This document shows positions 13,457 to 14,741 of a stretch of 14,741 nt of DNA, one piece after another. The notes beneath the pieces are model-generated. The model was not told the origin of the DNA. It worked only from the letters and a program-made list of their open reading frames with translations, and ran no database searches. The position numbers and the translations under genes are program-made. The first letter of the stretch is position 1. Every line of letters begins with the position of its first letter. Source of the DNA: Sulfurovaceae bacterium (GTDB taxonomy: Bacteria > Campylobacterota > Campylobacteria > Campylobacterales > Sulfurovaceae). Location of the stretch: assembly GCA_029933395.1 (NCBI GenBank), contig JAOZOG010000018.1, positions 4,675 to 19,415 on the forward strand. Direction: 5' to 3'.

Positions 13457-13501
13457 TATAATCGCGGCAATTATTGTAGTGTCGAAAAGATGCTGAGAGG
13501 A
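13457..13501 (+). promoter_or_regulatory. valS promoter and ribosome site
   Basis: TATAAT at 13457-13462 is a perfect -10, with a predicted start near 13469; no -35 is evident. AGAGGA at 13496-13501 is the ribosome site, 6 bases before ATG 13508. The leader of about 39 bases is too short for a T-box, and none is seen. Confidence 0.6.
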
Positions 13502-13507
13502 CGAAAA

Positions 13508-14741
13508 ATGAGCGAAAAAGTGAAAAAAGTCTACAACCCAAAAGAGGTTGAGAACGATTACTACCGACTCTGGGAAGAGCGCGGATACTTCGAGATCGAG
13601 GGTAATCAGGCGATACAGGAAGAGGATAGAAACTTCTGCATTATGATGCCCCCGCCCAATGTCACGGGTCATCTGCACATCGGCCACGCCCTCACCTTCA
13701 CCCTGCAGGATATCATCACGCGATACAAGCGGATGGATGGTTTCAAGACACTCTGGCAGCCCGGTACCGACCACGCCGGAATCGCGACGCAGAATGTCGT
13801 CGAGAAGCAGCTCCTCGCCGAGGGCACAACCAAAGAGGAGATCGGACGCGATGCCTTCCTCAAAAGAGCCTGGCAGCAGAAAGACAGCTCCGGCAACGCC
13901 ATCACCCATCAGCTCCGCAAACTCGGGGTCTCCCCTGCCTGGAGCCGTGAGCGCTTCACGATGGACGAGGGACTGGGTAATGCCGTCAAAAAAGCCTTCA
14001 AAACGATGTACGACGAGGGCTATATCGTCCGCGGCAACTATATGATCAACTGGTGTACCCACGACGGCGCCCTCTCCGATATCGAAGTGGAGTACGAGGA
14101 TCATCTGGGCCGGATGTACCATATCCGCTACCCGCTGGTGAACGGCTCCGATGTCGTGACTGTCGCGACGACCCGTCCGGAGACCTACTTCGGGGATACT
14201 GCCGTGATGGTGCATCCTGACGACGAACGATACAAAGGTCTCATCGGCAAAAAGGTCAAACTCCCCCTGATCGACCGAGAGATCGAGATCATCGCCGATG
14301 CGCATGTCGATATGGATTTCGGTACCGGTATCGTCAAAGTAACACCGGCGCACGACCCCAACGACTACGAAGTGGGTAAACGGCACGATCTGGAGATGAT
14401 CACCATCTTTGACGAGGACGGTATTCTCAACGAGTACTGTGGCGAATTCGCCGGAATGGAACGCCTCGAAGCGAGAGCGCCGATCGTCGAAAAACTCAAA
14501 GAGAAGGGCTATATCGAGAAGATCGAAGACCACCCCCACCAGGTCGGCCACTGCTACCGCTGCAAGAATGTCGTCGAACCCTATATCTCCAAACAGTGGT
14601 TCGTCAAAAAAGAGTTCGCCAAAGGGGCAATCGAGCGTGTCAATGCCGGTGAAGCGCAATTCTTCCCTGCCCACTGGATCAACAGCTATAATGCATGGAT
14701 GAACGATATCCGTGACTGGTGTATCTCCCGTCAGCTCTGGT
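13508..14741 (+). CDS. valS: Valyl-tRNA synthetase, N-terminal half (runs off the window)
   Basis: 411 residues are visible from ATG 13508; the family is about 870-950 long, so over half lies beyond the edge. It charges tRNA-Val with valine. PPPNVTGHLHIGHAL (48-62) contains the class I HIGH motif at 57-60. WQPGTDHAGIATQ (83-95) is typical of ValRS, as is SRERFTMDEGLGNAV (146-160). The editing (CP1) domain starts near 195 and shows TTRPETYFGDTAVMVHPDD (221-239), which hydrolyses mischarged threonyl-tRNA, and GTGIVKVTPAHDPNDYEVG. The segment ends in DWCISRQLW, which leads to the second half of the catalytic site; KMSKS is not reached. It is visibly more GC-rich than the DNA before it, as expected of a conserved core gene beside an AT-rich accessory stretch. 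Confidence 0.98.
   Translation, partial: MSEKVKKVYNPKEVENDYYRLWEERGYFEIEGNQAIQEEDRNFCIMMPPPNVTGHLHIGHALTFTLQDIITRYKRMDGFKTLWQPGTDHAGIATQNVVEKQLLAEGTTKEEIGRDAFLKRAWQQKDSSGNAITHQLRKLGVSPAWSRERFTMDEGLGNAVKKAFKTMYDEGYIVRGNYMINWCTHDGALSDIEVEYEDHLGRMYHIRYPLVNGSDVVTVATTRPETYFGDTAVMVHPDDERYKGLIGKKVKLPLIDREIEIIADAHVDMDFGTGIVKVTPAHDPNDYEVGKRHDLEMITIFDEDGILNEYCGEFAGMERLEARAPIVEKLKEKGYIEKIEDHPHQVGHCYRCKNVVEPYISKQWFVKKEFAKGAIERVNAGEAQFFPAHWINSYNAWMNDIRDWCISRQLW

Noticed and set aside
13424..14674. A 416-codon open frame on the minus strand opposite valS
   Set aside because: It is the reverse of the clear valyl-tRNA synthetase frame and reads as acidic/hydrophobic filler without motifs.

Overview
The window looks like chromosomal DNA of a free-living member of the Campylobacterota (epsilonproteobacteria), most like the Sulfurovum/Sulfurimonas type. 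This rests on remembered gene order, not on a search. The run lytic transglycosylase - rlpA - kdsC - lptC - lptA - engB - membrane protein - PBP2 matches my memory of the Cj0645-Cj0652 region of Campylobacter jejuni. Here hisB and an argA-like acetyltransferase are added to that run. Promoters have good -10 boxes and mostly poor -35 boxes, as is usual in this phylum.

Layout. (1) Positions 1-335, minus strand: a c-type cytochrome cut by the window edge. Upstream of it is a perfect FNR-type box exactly where a class II activator should bind. (2) 640-2402, plus strand: an outer-membrane beta-barrel protein and a MltD-like transglycosylase with LysM domains. (3) 2531-8886, plus strand: a tightly packed envelope operon, rlpA-hisB-kdsC-lptC-lptA-engB-argA-like-(MreD-like membrane gene)-mrdA. 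Most junctions overlap by 4-7 bases, and there is an internal extended -10 promoter before lptA. The operon combines peptidoglycan remodelling (MltD, RlpA, PBP2), LPS core synthesis and transport (KdsC, LptC, LptA), a ribosome-assembly GTPase, and single steps of histidine and probably arginine synthesis. (4) 8937-12800: accessory genes. These are an XRE-type regulator (minus), a divergent DUF3365 haem protein (plus), a REPIN-like double palindrome, and a minus-strand unit tetR - SAM methyltransferase - yjdF (DUF2238). (5) 12800-13507: about 700 bases with no convincing gene. (6) 13508 to the end: valS, running off the window.

The most notable signals are in the non-coding DNA. Four TGAACA-type palindromes stand upstream of tetR at 42, 42 and 43 base intervals, or four helical turns. 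One of them fills the spacer of a near-consensus TTGACT-17-TATAAT promoter. A 92-base element of two inverted GTAG-plus-hairpin units has its first GTAG supplying the stop codon of the haem-protein gene. I see no CRISPR array, tRNA, rRNA or intact transposase.
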